A stretch of DNA of 64,000 nt, taken from positions 1-64,000 of the forward strand of contig CAZUOJ010000006.1 of assembly GCA_964622325.1 (NCBI GenBank), written 5' to 3'. This DNA is from JAJFUB01 sp964622325. GTDB taxonomy: Bacteria; Armatimonadota; Zipacnadia; Zipacnadales; UBA11051. The position numbers and the translations under genes were made by a program. This document shows positions 17,201 through 25,240 of this stretch, piece after piece. The notes under the pieces are model-generated. The model was not told the DNA's origin, made no database searches, and worked only from the letters and a program-made list of their open reading frames with translations. The first letter of the stretch is position 1. Each line of letters begins with the position of its first letter.

Positions 17201-19987
17201 TCATTCCCTTCCCATTTCCACAATCAAAGTCACATCACACGGATAGCGGCCTGCCCGGCTGCTGTAAATCACAAGCCCGCGATGATGCCGAGCTGAACGC
17301 GGCACACTAAGGCGGATATGTATTTGCCCGGCATTTTCCGCCAGAATTTTTTGCAAAAGCTCGCCTGCGACAGAAAAGCGCACAAGCTCGCCATATCGCC
17401 CCCGGAAGCCGTGCAAATGCGATAACGCCCCTCGCGCGTCGGCAAATTGATCCCGCAAAATTGTGGAATGCACAGGAAGCCCATTACAGGCGATATCTAA
17501 TTGGCTGGGCCAGCCGGGCCCCTCTAGATGCGTTTGGGGCGCGCCCGGCCGCTTGCTGGACGCCTCGCACAGGAATGTCAGTCGGACTGCCCGGCGCATA
17601 TCTATTTCCTCAGGCAGCGTGAACAGATAATCCATATGCCCGGCCTCCACGCCTCCCAAAAGATGCGTCTGCATATCCACGACGCCTCGCTCCACTTCCG
17701 CCTCGTGCCAGGCTGTGGAGACTTCCACATCCCCGGCCTGCTTGCGCAAAAGCCAGCGCTGTGTCGCCCTCTCAAATTCCAGGGCGGGCCGCCCGTGTTG
17801 ATATATTTCCGCCACAGCCCAATTGGCTGCCAGGCCCGGCAGCCACGCCTCCAGCCACACAAGACAGCTTTCCTCATTGATTGTGACGCTCGGCAAATCC
17901 GCAAAGATTATGGGCTGCGTTGTTTCCGGCCAAACGAGGCTCCCTTCCGAAAGCACACAGGATTCGCCCAGCGAATCCAAAAGCGTGTAGCGATAATGCA
18001 ATTCCGGCAAAAGGCCAGCATAGCCCGCACGATTCACAAATACACGCGGGGCAAAAAGCTGCCCCGGGGCTAAAGTTTGGGCGGGCGGGCCATCCACGCC
18101 TAAATACACAGGCCCCTGCAGGCTCTGAATCTCATAGCCAAAATCTTTCGCAGTCCGATCGTAATTGAACACGCCATTGCATTCCCATTCGATGTCCTGC
18201 AGCTCTGTGTAGACATAGCCACAGATTTTTTCTTGCTTCCGTAGCAAATCCGTGAGGAATTTGAAGCAATAGGACACATCCAAATCGCCCATCCGGGCGC
18301 TGATGCCACCGTATTCCGAATTCAAAAGCGGCTCCTGCCCCTGCTGATTTCCGCCCACGAAATTAAATGTTGAGCCCGGATATGTTTCCGCCACGACTTT
18401 TTCAATATGCGCCTTCGCCTGCTCATAATCATTGATGTAAAAATGCCAGGAATTAATATCTGTAATCACATGATCATACGAACAGGCGGAATTATCTTCC
18501 ACTAGCCGGCTGGAATCCAGGGATTTTGCCAGCTGATACATCCGCTTCACCCATTCCTGTCTTTCAGCGGATTGCGCATATTCCTTGAAGCCCAGGCCCC
18601 ATGTTTCGTTAAATAAAACCCACGCAAAGATACAGGGATGATTATAATCCCGTGCCACAAGCTGACGAAATGTCCATTCCCAGCGCTCACAGCCTGTCTC
18701 GCTGTAGCCCTCATAGCCCAGATTGGGCAAATCATACATAATGAGCATGCCCAGCCGATCCGCCCAATAATAAAAACGCGGATCTTCAGGCTTGATATGG
18801 ATGCGCAAGAAATTGAAGCCTGCTTCCTTCGCTAACTCTATATCCCGCACAATATCTTCCTCGCTGCGCCAGGCATACACGCCCCAGGGATTGAAGCTTT
18901 GATCTAGAGCTCCTTTCAGATAAATAGGCTCGCCGTTCAATGTGATATACATTGGCCCTCCCGGATACAACGGCGCAGTGCCGATTTCCCGCAGGCCAAA
19001 ATATGTGTGCACTTCATCCAGCACACATTCCTCCCCTGTTTCCTTTTTTACGAGCAATTGCGCTGTCACATTGTACAAATGCGGATCCTCAGGCCGCCAT
19101 AGACGCGGCTTTCCTCCGAGGGGGAAGCGGCCTATTTCCCCGCAGGGGCCGCAATAATCCGCAACGAGATTGCCCGCCTCATCGTAAACAAGCAGGCGAT
19201 ACATTAAGCCTGGCGCTTCCTCATTGACGCCAATGGCGCATGTAACTTCTGGGGGCTGCAAATGCGGCGTCAGATGAATGTAGGTGAAATGGGTTTGGGG
19301 GCGCACTTCCAGCCATACAGGCTGCCAGATGCCCGATGTGGGCGTATACCATTTATGTTGCTTGCCCAGCGGCTTGTCTTCCACATCCTGCGGATCAAAG
19401 ACGCGTATCACAATTGTGGCTGTGTCCTCTGCCTCTAAAGCTTTCTCGTCGCCTGTGTCTGGGCATACGGCTTGTTTCTGACGAAGCGCTTCAGTAATAT
19501 CACAGGAAAACGGCACATAGCCGCTGCGTCCTTCAGCCAGGAGGCAGCCATTCACCCATATTTTAATTTCCCAGTCCGCGGCGCCGATGTGAAGCCAGAC
19601 GCGCTCGCCTTTCTCATAATTAAATGCAGGAATCTCCGCTTTTTTTAAAGTGCGGCGATACCAGCCAATTGTATGACGCGGCGCCGTTGTATAATTTTCT
19701 TTTGTGACGGATTTGGGCTCCAGATAAGCCTGTGTGCTGAACCAATTATCATTGCTGGCCCAGGCCTCGCTGCCCCAGGCGCTATGCGATTCCCAGGGAA
19801 AAGGCACAATAATAGTGCGATTAAATGCCACTTCCAGCCGTTCTCCCCAGCGCTCCTGTTCGCCGCGATTCTCCGGATCAAACATAAATTCCCAGGGGCC
19901 ATTCAAACATTGCCAGCCCTTCTCTAAATTCCGATAAAAGTCCGGACGAGGATGTTCCGCCCACAAACGGCTAAAAACGTGCTGCAT
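17201..19987 (-). CDS. Glycoside hydrolase family 2 protein (beta-galactosidase/glucuronidase type)
   Basis: A 928-aa GH2 enzyme: N-terminal sugar-binding jellyroll (GWYRRTLKKAEIP, WLHIGAADWEIKIWVNG), an immunoglobulin-like domain (SGIWQPVWLEV, LWRPEDPHLYNV), then a TIM barrel with PIYLKGALDQSFNPWGVY. Catalytic acid/base Glu461 lies in WVLFNETWG and the nucleophile is probably Glu558 in LNSEYGG. A C-terminal beta domain follows. No signal peptide, so it acts in the cytoplasm unless exported otherwise. The ATG at 19987 is chosen over a GTG seven codons upstream because GGAGA precedes it. It is divergent from the winged-helix/KaiC-SBP pair, which suggests a shared regulatory region. Confidence 0.9.
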   Translation of the reverse strand: MQHVFSRLWAEHPRPDFYRNLEKGWQCLNGPWEFMFDPENRGEQERWGERLEVAFNRTIIVPFPWESHSAWGSEAWASNDNWFSTQAYLEPKSVTKENYTTAPRHTIGWYRRTLKKAEIPAFNYEKGERVWLHIGAADWEIKIWVNGCLLAEGRSGYVPFSCDITEALRQKQAVCPDTGDEKALEAEDTATIVIRVFDPQDVEDKPLGKQHKWYTPTSGIWQPVWLEVRPQTHFTYIHLTPHLQPPEVTCAIGVNEEAPGLMYRLLVYDEAGNLVADYCGPCGEIGRFPLGGKPRLWRPEDPHLYNVTAQLLVKKETGEECVLDEVHTYFGLREIGTAPLYPGGPMYITLNGEPIYLKGALDQSFNPWGVYAWRSEEDIVRDIELAKEAGFNFLRIHIKPEDPRFYYWADRLGMLIMYDLPNLGYEGYSETGCERWEWTFRQLVARDYNHPCIFAWVLFNETWGLGFKEYAQSAERQEWVKRMYQLAKSLDSSRLVEDNSACSYDHVITDINSWHFYINDYEQAKAHIEKVVAETYPGSTFNFVGGNQQGQEPLLNSEYGGISARMGDLDVSYCFKFLTDLLRKQEKICGYVYTELQDIEWECNGVFNYDRTAKDFGYEIQSLQGPVYLGVDGPPAQTLAPGQLFAPRVFVNRAGYAGLLPELHYRYTLLDSLGESCVLSEGSLVWPETTQPIIFADLPSVTINEESCLVWLEAWLPGLAANWAVAEIYQHGRPALEFERATQRWLLRKQAGDVEVSTAWHEAEVERGVVDMQTHLLGGVEAGHMDYLFTLPEEIDMRRAVRLTFLCEASSKRPGAPQTHLEGPGWPSQLDIACNGLPVHSTILRDQFADARGALSHLHGFRGRYGELVRFSVAGELLQKILAENAGQIHIRLSVPRSARHHRGLVIYSSRAGRYPCDVTLIVEMGRE

Positions 19988-20016
19988 AGCTTTCTCTCCG
20001 TATGTCACATTATTTT

Positions 20017-20024
20017 AAGCGCTT
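20017..20024. promoter_or_regulatory. Palindromic AAGCGCTT, candidate LacI/GalR-type operator
   Basis: AAGCGCTT is an exact eight-base palindrome 30 bases before the GH2 start and matches the core of LacI/CcpA-type operators (A-A-N-C-G-N-T-T). Compared with the longer catabolite-response consensus it has two mismatches at the flanks. No LacI-family gene is in the window, so the regulator would be encoded elsewhere. Confidence 0.35.
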
Positions 20025-20231
20025 GCTTATTCAAGCATTGGCCAAGGCAATTCCTTTTGGCAGTTGTTTTCTCCTTCCGAATCGTGTAAACTGAAAAGAA
20101 AATATAATGAAAAAGAAATTAATGAATTAATAGAGAATAGTGTTGCGGAAACATCTTTTTCCCATTGGGCACAAACAATAATAAAGCGTTTTGCTTGTAT
20201 TTCGCGCACAAAAAACATTTAAGGGAAAGCC

Positions 20232-20621
20232 ATGGATCCACGGCTTGTTGATTTTATCGAAAATGTGGCTCAAAATATCGTGGGGCTGGACATTGCTTTG
20301 TTTTTCCAGGCGAATCCCCGCACTTTCGATACAGCTGCTGGCCTGGCGCTGCGCACGCATCGCGATGTAGATGAAGTGCGCTCCGCTTTAGAGCGGATGG
20401 CGCAACATGGCTATCTGGAGACATTCAGCCGCGGCGAAGGCCGATATACATGCTATGCCCTGCCCAAAGATGCAAAAGTGTGGAATTTGCTTTGTATGCT
20501 TTCCGAAGCGTATCTGGATCACGCGGAAAGCCGTAAAGAAATTATTCGGCTGCTGATGCGCCTGCAGCAGGAGCGAACGAAGCGAACGCAACAGCAAACG
20601 GGGGAGGAAACAAACACATGA
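20232..20621 (+). CDS. Small winged-helix protein, partner of the KaiC-SBP fusion
   Basis: A 129-aa protein, probably a winged-helix DNA-binding or protein-binding module. The middle reads VDEVRSALERMAQHGYLETF (a recognition-helix-like segment ending in GYL) followed by the wing SRGEGRYTCYALP, as in MarR/PadR/ArsR-like folds. The ends are helical, and the C-terminal part (RKEIIRLLMRLQQERTKRTQQQ) is charged and possibly coiled. Its stop overlaps the start of the KaiC-SBP gene by four bases (ATGA), so the two are made together. A TATAAT at 20103-20108 could be the -10 box; no convincing -35. Likely regulator or adaptor (inference). Confidence 0.7.
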   Translation: MDPRLVDFIENVAQNIVGLDIALFFQANPRTFDTAAGLALRTHRDVDEVRSALERMAQHGYLETFSRGEGRYTCYALPKDAKVWNLLCMLSEAYLDHAESRKEIIRLLMRLQQERTKRTQQQTGEETNT

Positions 20622-23242
20622 AAGATACAATCGCCACAGGCATTCCCGGCTTAGATGAGATTTTGGGCGGCGGCTTGCCCGAAGGGGCTTGTGTGCTTGT
20701 GGAAGGCCTGCCGGGCGTAGGCAAAACGACTTTAGGGATGCAATTTATTGTCGCAGGGGCTCAGGCCGGCATGCCCGGCATAATAATAACATTTGAACAA
20801 TTTCCCGAACAGCTTTACAAGGATGGCGCGGCTTTGGGCTGGGATTTGAAAGCCCTGGAACAGCAAAATGCGCTGCGTATTGTGTGTACATCGCCGGAAG
20901 TCTTTGTCGATCAATTAGCCGATGTCGGCGGCTTAATGGATACATTAGTCAATGAAATCGGCGCCAAACGGCTGCTTGTGGACAGCGTGACACATCTGGC
21001 CCATATGGCTTCCCGTCCCGGGCAGCTGCGCGCGCTTGTGTACAGCATGCTCAACGGCATTCGCCGTTTTGGCTTGACAGCAATGATCACCAAAGAAGTG
21101 GAATCCGCCGCCCCCACTGTCATCCCCTTTGAAGAATATCTCGTGGATGCTGTCATTCGTCTGTCTTGTGAGCTTTCCGAGTTGCAGCATCGCCAGCGAT
21201 ATATTGAGATTATCAAATGTCGCGGCCGCAATCATTCTTTAGATCGCCATCCCTTCGTTATCAGTGCCGGCGGTGCGCGCATTTATCCGCGTTTTCAGCC
21301 CTCTTCCGTTCGCGCCACAGCCCCTTCAGCTCCTCCGCAAAAAAGATGTTCCATGGGCGTCCCTGCCCTGGATCGGATGTTAGGCGGCGGCCTCTCCTGT
21401 GGCTATTCTGTGCTTGTGGCGGGCAGTGCGGGCGTGGGCAAAACATCGTTGGCTTTGCAATTTGTCGCCGCAGGGGCGCAAGCAGGCGAGCCCGGAATCT
21501 TTGTCAGTTTCGAAGAAGATGGCCACAAACTTTTTAATTTGGCTCATGGCTTTAATCTGGATCTGGAAAGCTGGCAAAAAAAAGGGCTATTTCATTTGCT
21601 GCAGCGTTCGCCTCTGCATTTGCCGCCTGAACAGCTCATCTGGGAATTGCGTGAAGAAATCCAGCGTACGAATGCCCGGCGTGTTGTTGTCGATAGCCTC
21701 ACAGATTTGAGCCTCAGCGTTTTGAATCCGCTCGCCCTGCGCGAAGCAATTTTTTTGCTTACAGAATCCTTGCATGACGCTAATGTTACGGCTCTATTTA
21801 CAATCGAAATTCCCGAACTGTTCGGCCAAACATATATTACTAGCGAGCATATCTCTATTATTGTCGACGCAATTATTTTAATGAAATATGTAGAGCTGGA
21901 AAGCGAAATTCAGCGCGCGATTTCCGTTTTGAAAGTCCGGGGCTCCAATCACGACAAAGGGATTTGGCGCTATCAGATTGACAACAGCGGCATTCGCATT
22001 TTGCATCGTTTTGAGGGCACGCGCGGCGTTTTGGGCGGCAGTCCTGTGCAAACGCCAATAACGCTTTCCGTGCGCAGTTTTACAGAATTTGATGAAGCTT
22101 TGAACGAAGAGCTCTTGCGGCGTTTTTCGCAGCTCTATCCTCATGTCCAGCCTGTCTCGCTGACAATTCCGTATAATCCGGATGAAGTTTTTGATACAGT
22201 GCGGGCCGCCAGTCAAACAGCCGCCACAAGCCTCAGCGTCGCTCCTTTATGTTTGTATTGGATGCGCGATATGCTGCAAACTGGCCGCTTTTTGTCGCTG
22301 GAAAATATTGTGAGTCAGGCTGAACGCGATGTGCATATGCCCGAATTATTGGAAGCGGGGATATTGGAGGGGACGCTTTATGCGATGCCAGCCTTAGCGC
22401 TTTGTGGCGTGCTGCTCTATCGGAAGGATTTGCTAGAGGAATACGGCTTTTCTCATCCGCCACAAACATGGGAGGAGCTGATTGAACAGGCCCGCACAAT
22501 CCTGGCGGGCGAAAACAATCCTCAATTGATTGGGCTGCAATTTCCCGCTTTCAAATACGAGGGGCTTACGACATCCTTTTTGCAGAATTTATGGTGCAAT
22601 GGCGGCGATATCTTCGTGGAGGGGACATTGGCGCTGCAATCGGAAAATGCGTTGCAAGCCGTGCGCCATATGTATGATGTGATATACACACACAAAATTA
22701 CGCCGCCCAATATTACGACAGCCGCACATGGGATGGAGCCGCAGAAAGAATTTCTGGAAGGCCGCACAATTTTCCTGATTATGCTTCCCAGCGTGGCGCA
22801 AGCCTGCCAGCGTGAAAGCTCGCCTTTACGCGGAAAAGTAGGCATTGCGCCCCATCCCATTGGCCCTCTCGGCACGCAATCCATTACATTTTTAGGCGGC
22901 TGGCATTATGCTATTCCCGCCAGCGCTCGCGCCCCCGAAGCCGCCGGCAATTTTATCCGTTTTATGACAAGCTATGAAGTTCAGCGCGAGCGCTCCCTGC
23001 GCGGCGGGCCTTTGCCGACAATTCCTGAATTATATTCCGATCCGGAAATTATTGCCTTTAATCCGGATTATCCTCTGCTGTGGAAATTGCTTAAGACAGC
23101 ACGCAAACGGCACGAAATCCCCGCCTACAATCAAATCTCCAAGCTCATCCAGGCCCATTTGCATAAAGTCTTGACGAACAATATCTCGCCCGAAGCGGCT
23201 CTGGAGGCTATGCAAAAAGATATTGAGGCTGTTTTGGCGTAG
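20618..23242 (+). CDS. Double KaiC-type ATPase fused to an ABC-type solute-binding-protein domain
   Basis: An 874-aa cytoplasmic protein of three parts. KaiC domain 1 (about 1-228) has Walker A GLPGVGKTT (30-38), Glu60 in TFEQ, Walker B LLVDS (119-123) and the KCRGRNH strand (200-206). KaiC domain 2 (about 242-465) has Walker A GSAGVGKTS (269-277), the catalytic pair Glu299-Glu300, VVVDS (356-360) and KVRGSNH (439-445). From about 480 to 874 a family 1 extracellular solute-binding fold follows: GTLYAMPALALCGVLLYRKD (585-604), PPQTWEELIEQARTI, FLQNLWCNGGD, GWHYAIPA (761-768), GPLPTIPELYSDPE. There is no signal peptide, membrane segment or adjacent permease. Overlapping the winged-helix gene and divergent from a GH2 gene, it may sense a sugar and switch ATPase state. 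Each half is recognised with confidence; the joint function is inferred. Confidence 0.85.
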   Translation: MKDTIATGIPGLDEILGGGLPEGACVLVEGLPGVGKTTLGMQFIVAGAQAGMPGIIITFEQFPEQLYKDGAALGWDLKALEQQNALRIVCTSPEVFVDQLADVGGLMDTLVNEIGAKRLLVDSVTHLAHMASRPGQLRALVYSMLNGIRRFGLTAMITKEVESAAPTVIPFEEYLVDAVIRLSCELSELQHRQRYIEIIKCRGRNHSLDRHPFVISAGGARIYPRFQPSSVRATAPSAPPQKRCSMGVPALDRMLGGGLSCGYSVLVAGSAGVGKTSLALQFVAAGAQAGEPGIFVSFEEDGHKLFNLAHGFNLDLESWQKKGLFHLLQRSPLHLPPEQLIWELREEIQRTNARRVVVDSLTDLSLSVLNPLALREAIFLLTESLHDANVTALFTIEIPELFGQTYITSEHISIIVDAIILMKYVELESEIQRAISVLKVRGSNHDKGIWRYQIDNSGIRILHRFEGTRGVLGGSPVQTPITLSVRSFTEFDEALNEELLRRFSQLYPHVQPVSLTIPYNPDEVFDTVRAASQTAATSLSVAPLCLYWMRDMLQTGRFLSLENIVSQAERDVHMPELLEAGILEGTLYAMPALALCGVLLYRKDLLEEYGFSHPPQTWEELIEQARTILAGENNPQLIGLQFPAFKYEGLTTSFLQNLWCNGGDIFVEGTLALQSENALQAVRHMYDVIYTHKITPPNITTAAHGMEPQKEFLEGRTIFLIMLPSVAQACQRESSPLRGKVGIAPHPIGPLGTQSITFLGGWHYAIPASARAPEAAGNFIRFMTSYEVQRERSLRGGPLPTIPELYSDPEIIAFNPDYPLLWKLLKTARKRHEIPAYNQISKLIQAHLHKVLTNNISPEAALEAMQKDIEAVLA

Positions 23243-23264
23243 GAACGAAAATCAAAAATTGGAA

Positions 23265-25208
23265 TTATTTCTCTTGTGCCTGAGGGGCTCTTGACAAATC
23301 CAAAGGCTTAAAGCCTAACGCCAGGGCAGGCGATTGCGGCTGCAATTCATAATTGTCAGCCTCCGCATTTACAAATAAGGGATCAGCAACAACGGAATGG
23401 GCGTCCAGCCCCAGGCCAAGCCATTCCTCCCAAGAAGGCCTCCCTAAAGCTGGCCTGCCGCCCCGTCTCTCCCACAGCACATTGTAATCCCATTGGCTGA
23501 TGTGCTCCTGGGGCTTCACAATGTGGCTTGCCAAAAGTGGCTCTCCCTCGCAAACGAAAATGTTGCGTATGATAGAAATGTTTTGCGATTTTGCCAGCGA
23601 GATATGATATTGATCGCCCTTTACAGCAATGTTGTTCTCAATTGTAATGTCATGTGCCATATGGCAATGAAAGCTTCCCAGACAGCGATAGACAAGATTG
23701 CCAGTGATTGTAATAAAGCGGGATTGTTCATCTGGATAAATGCCCCAGCCCATTCCTGTCAGGCCGTGAATATCATGGCACACATTGCCCCGGATAATCA
23801 GGCCATCCAGCATTCCGCTCACATATATGCCCCCGCCATCGTTCAGGCCTGTCATCACGCGAAAAATATGATTATGCTCAATCAGGCCTTCCACAGCGCG
23901 GGGATTTTTGAAATCGCCGCCAAAGACAATGCCGCTATAGCCTGCATCGTGGATGAGATTGCGGCATATTTTCGCCTGCGCCACATTCCCTACGCGAATC
24001 GCAATTCCTGAAGGATAAAGCAGGCCAATGTGATGGACATAATTATCTGCCACAATCAAATTGTCGCCCTGGCCTCTTTGGGCGCCTCCGCTGGCAACAA
24101 TCCCGGAGGCGCCGATGTAGCTGATTTCACAGCGGGAAATGCGATTATCGCTGCCTCCATAAATTTTGATGGCATTGCCCCCCAGGAAACGGAATTTCAA
24201 ATCTTCCAGCACGCAATTGACGCCATGATTGAGCACAATGGCGCTTTCGCTAATGCCTGAGGCGCCAAAGCCTGGAGATTTCCAGGGCACATTTGTATCT
24301 TGCAGAGTCAAATTGCGGAGTCGAAAATTTTTGATGGGCTGTTCGGAAGTGCCCTCGAGCCGCACAAGCCACGAGCCCACAGGCGCCATAATTCTGGCTT
24401 CCCTCATATCTTCGCCTGGCAGCGGCCAATACACAACACGCCCCTTTTCGCGATCCAATAGCCACAGGCCGGGCGTGTGCAGCCCCTCGAGAATATTTTC
24501 CACACGATAACGCTTGATCCCGAAAGCGCCGGCAGGATAGCCCAGCGGCGGCGTTAATGTAAGCGTATGTGTGGCAGGATCGTGAGCTGCAATGCGGGCG
24601 TGGGATGTGTCCCAGGAATGATAGATGACAAGCTCAGCGTTGGCTGGCGATAGCCATTCGCCTAAATCCTCAGGCCTGTAAATCATTGTGCGCTTGAGCT
24701 CTTCAGGCACGACGCCGAAGCCCCCGCCTGTTGTGCTGCGCCAGGGCTCTTTATATTCGCTTCGATGCTCAAAGAAGCCCACACGGGGCAAATAGGCACG
24801 CCGACGCCATTGGCCATTAACGATGAGCGTCCGAAAATCCCAATCGCCTGTTTTGACATCGGGAAGCTCAGCTGCCCATAAATGGCTGTCCGTGGGCTGC
24901 CAGTGGCGAATAACGCGGCCCGAGCCAATAATTGTCCCCGCCTCATGCCCCTGCAATGTCACAAAGCTGTCTTGCGGCCCCAGCACAATCGGCTCTGACA
25001 AATAAATGTAGCCGCTGGGCAATGTAATAATGATTTCTCGTTCCCGCTCTTTTTGATGAATTTGACGCGCGCGTGCCAGCGCCGCTGTCAGATTTTTTTG
25101 CACATCTCGCAGACTGTAAGGCAAATCAATCCGCACAGGCTTGGCAAAAGAAGCTGATGCCATCAGAATTATTCCTATCCAGAAGAATTGTGCCCGTCCC
25201 CGATACAT
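23265..25208 (-). CDS. Secreted right-handed parallel beta-helix protein
   Basis: A 647-aa exported protein. MYRGRAQFFWIGIILMASASFA is a signal peptide, and the ATG at 25208 is supported by GAGG eight bases before it; a longer frame would run into the upstream gene. The N-terminal part resembles a carbohydrate-binding or discoidin-like region (IITLPSGYIYLSEPIVL). The body is a parallel beta-helix with steps such as NRISRCEISYIGASGIVASGG, NLIVADNYVHHIGLLYPSG, KICRNLIHDAGYSGIVFGG and GLIIRGNVCHDIHG. Polysaccharide lyase- or glycosidase-like activity is plausible. It follows the DUF4838 gene by 32 bases, so they probably form one operon. Confidence 0.85.
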   Translation of the reverse strand: MYRGRAQFFWIGIILMASASFAKPVRIDLPYSLRDVQKNLTAALARARQIHQKEREREIIITLPSGYIYLSEPIVLGPQDSFVTLQGHEAGTIIGSGRVIRHWQPTDSHLWAAELPDVKTGDWDFRTLIVNGQWRRRAYLPRVGFFEHRSEYKEPWRSTTGGGFGVVPEELKRTMIYRPEDLGEWLSPANAELVIYHSWDTSHARIAAHDPATHTLTLTPPLGYPAGAFGIKRYRVENILEGLHTPGLWLLDREKGRVVYWPLPGEDMREARIMAPVGSWLVRLEGTSEQPIKNFRLRNLTLQDTNVPWKSPGFGASGISESAIVLNHGVNCVLEDLKFRFLGGNAIKIYGGSDNRISRCEISYIGASGIVASGGAQRGQGDNLIVADNYVHHIGLLYPSGIAIRVGNVAQAKICRNLIHDAGYSGIVFGGDFKNPRAVEGLIEHNHIFRVMTGLNDGGGIYVSGMLDGLIIRGNVCHDIHGLTGMGWGIYPDEQSRFITITGNLVYRCLGSFHCHMAHDITIENNIAVKGDQYHISLAKSQNISIIRNIFVCEGEPLLASHIVKPQEHISQWDYNVLWERRGGRPALGRPSWEEWLGLGLDAHSVVADPLFVNAEADNYELQPQSPALALGFKPLDLSRAPQAQEK

Positions 25209-25240
25209 ATGATAGGCCTCGTTCTTATAAATGTGACATC

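Noticed and set aside
17101..17310. 69-codon plus-strand frame with a hydrophobic start
   Set aside because: It overlaps the end of the GH2 gene, lacks a ribosome site and its second half is the antisense of coding sequence.
20017..20024. True CcpA catabolite-response element
   Set aside because: Only the eight-base core fits; the flanking positions mismatch, and no CcpA/HPr genes are visible, so it is reported only as a generic LacI-type candidate.
22522..22884. 120-codon antisense frame within the KaiC-SBP gene
   Set aside because: Reverse-strand shadow of the solute-binding domain with no ribosome site.
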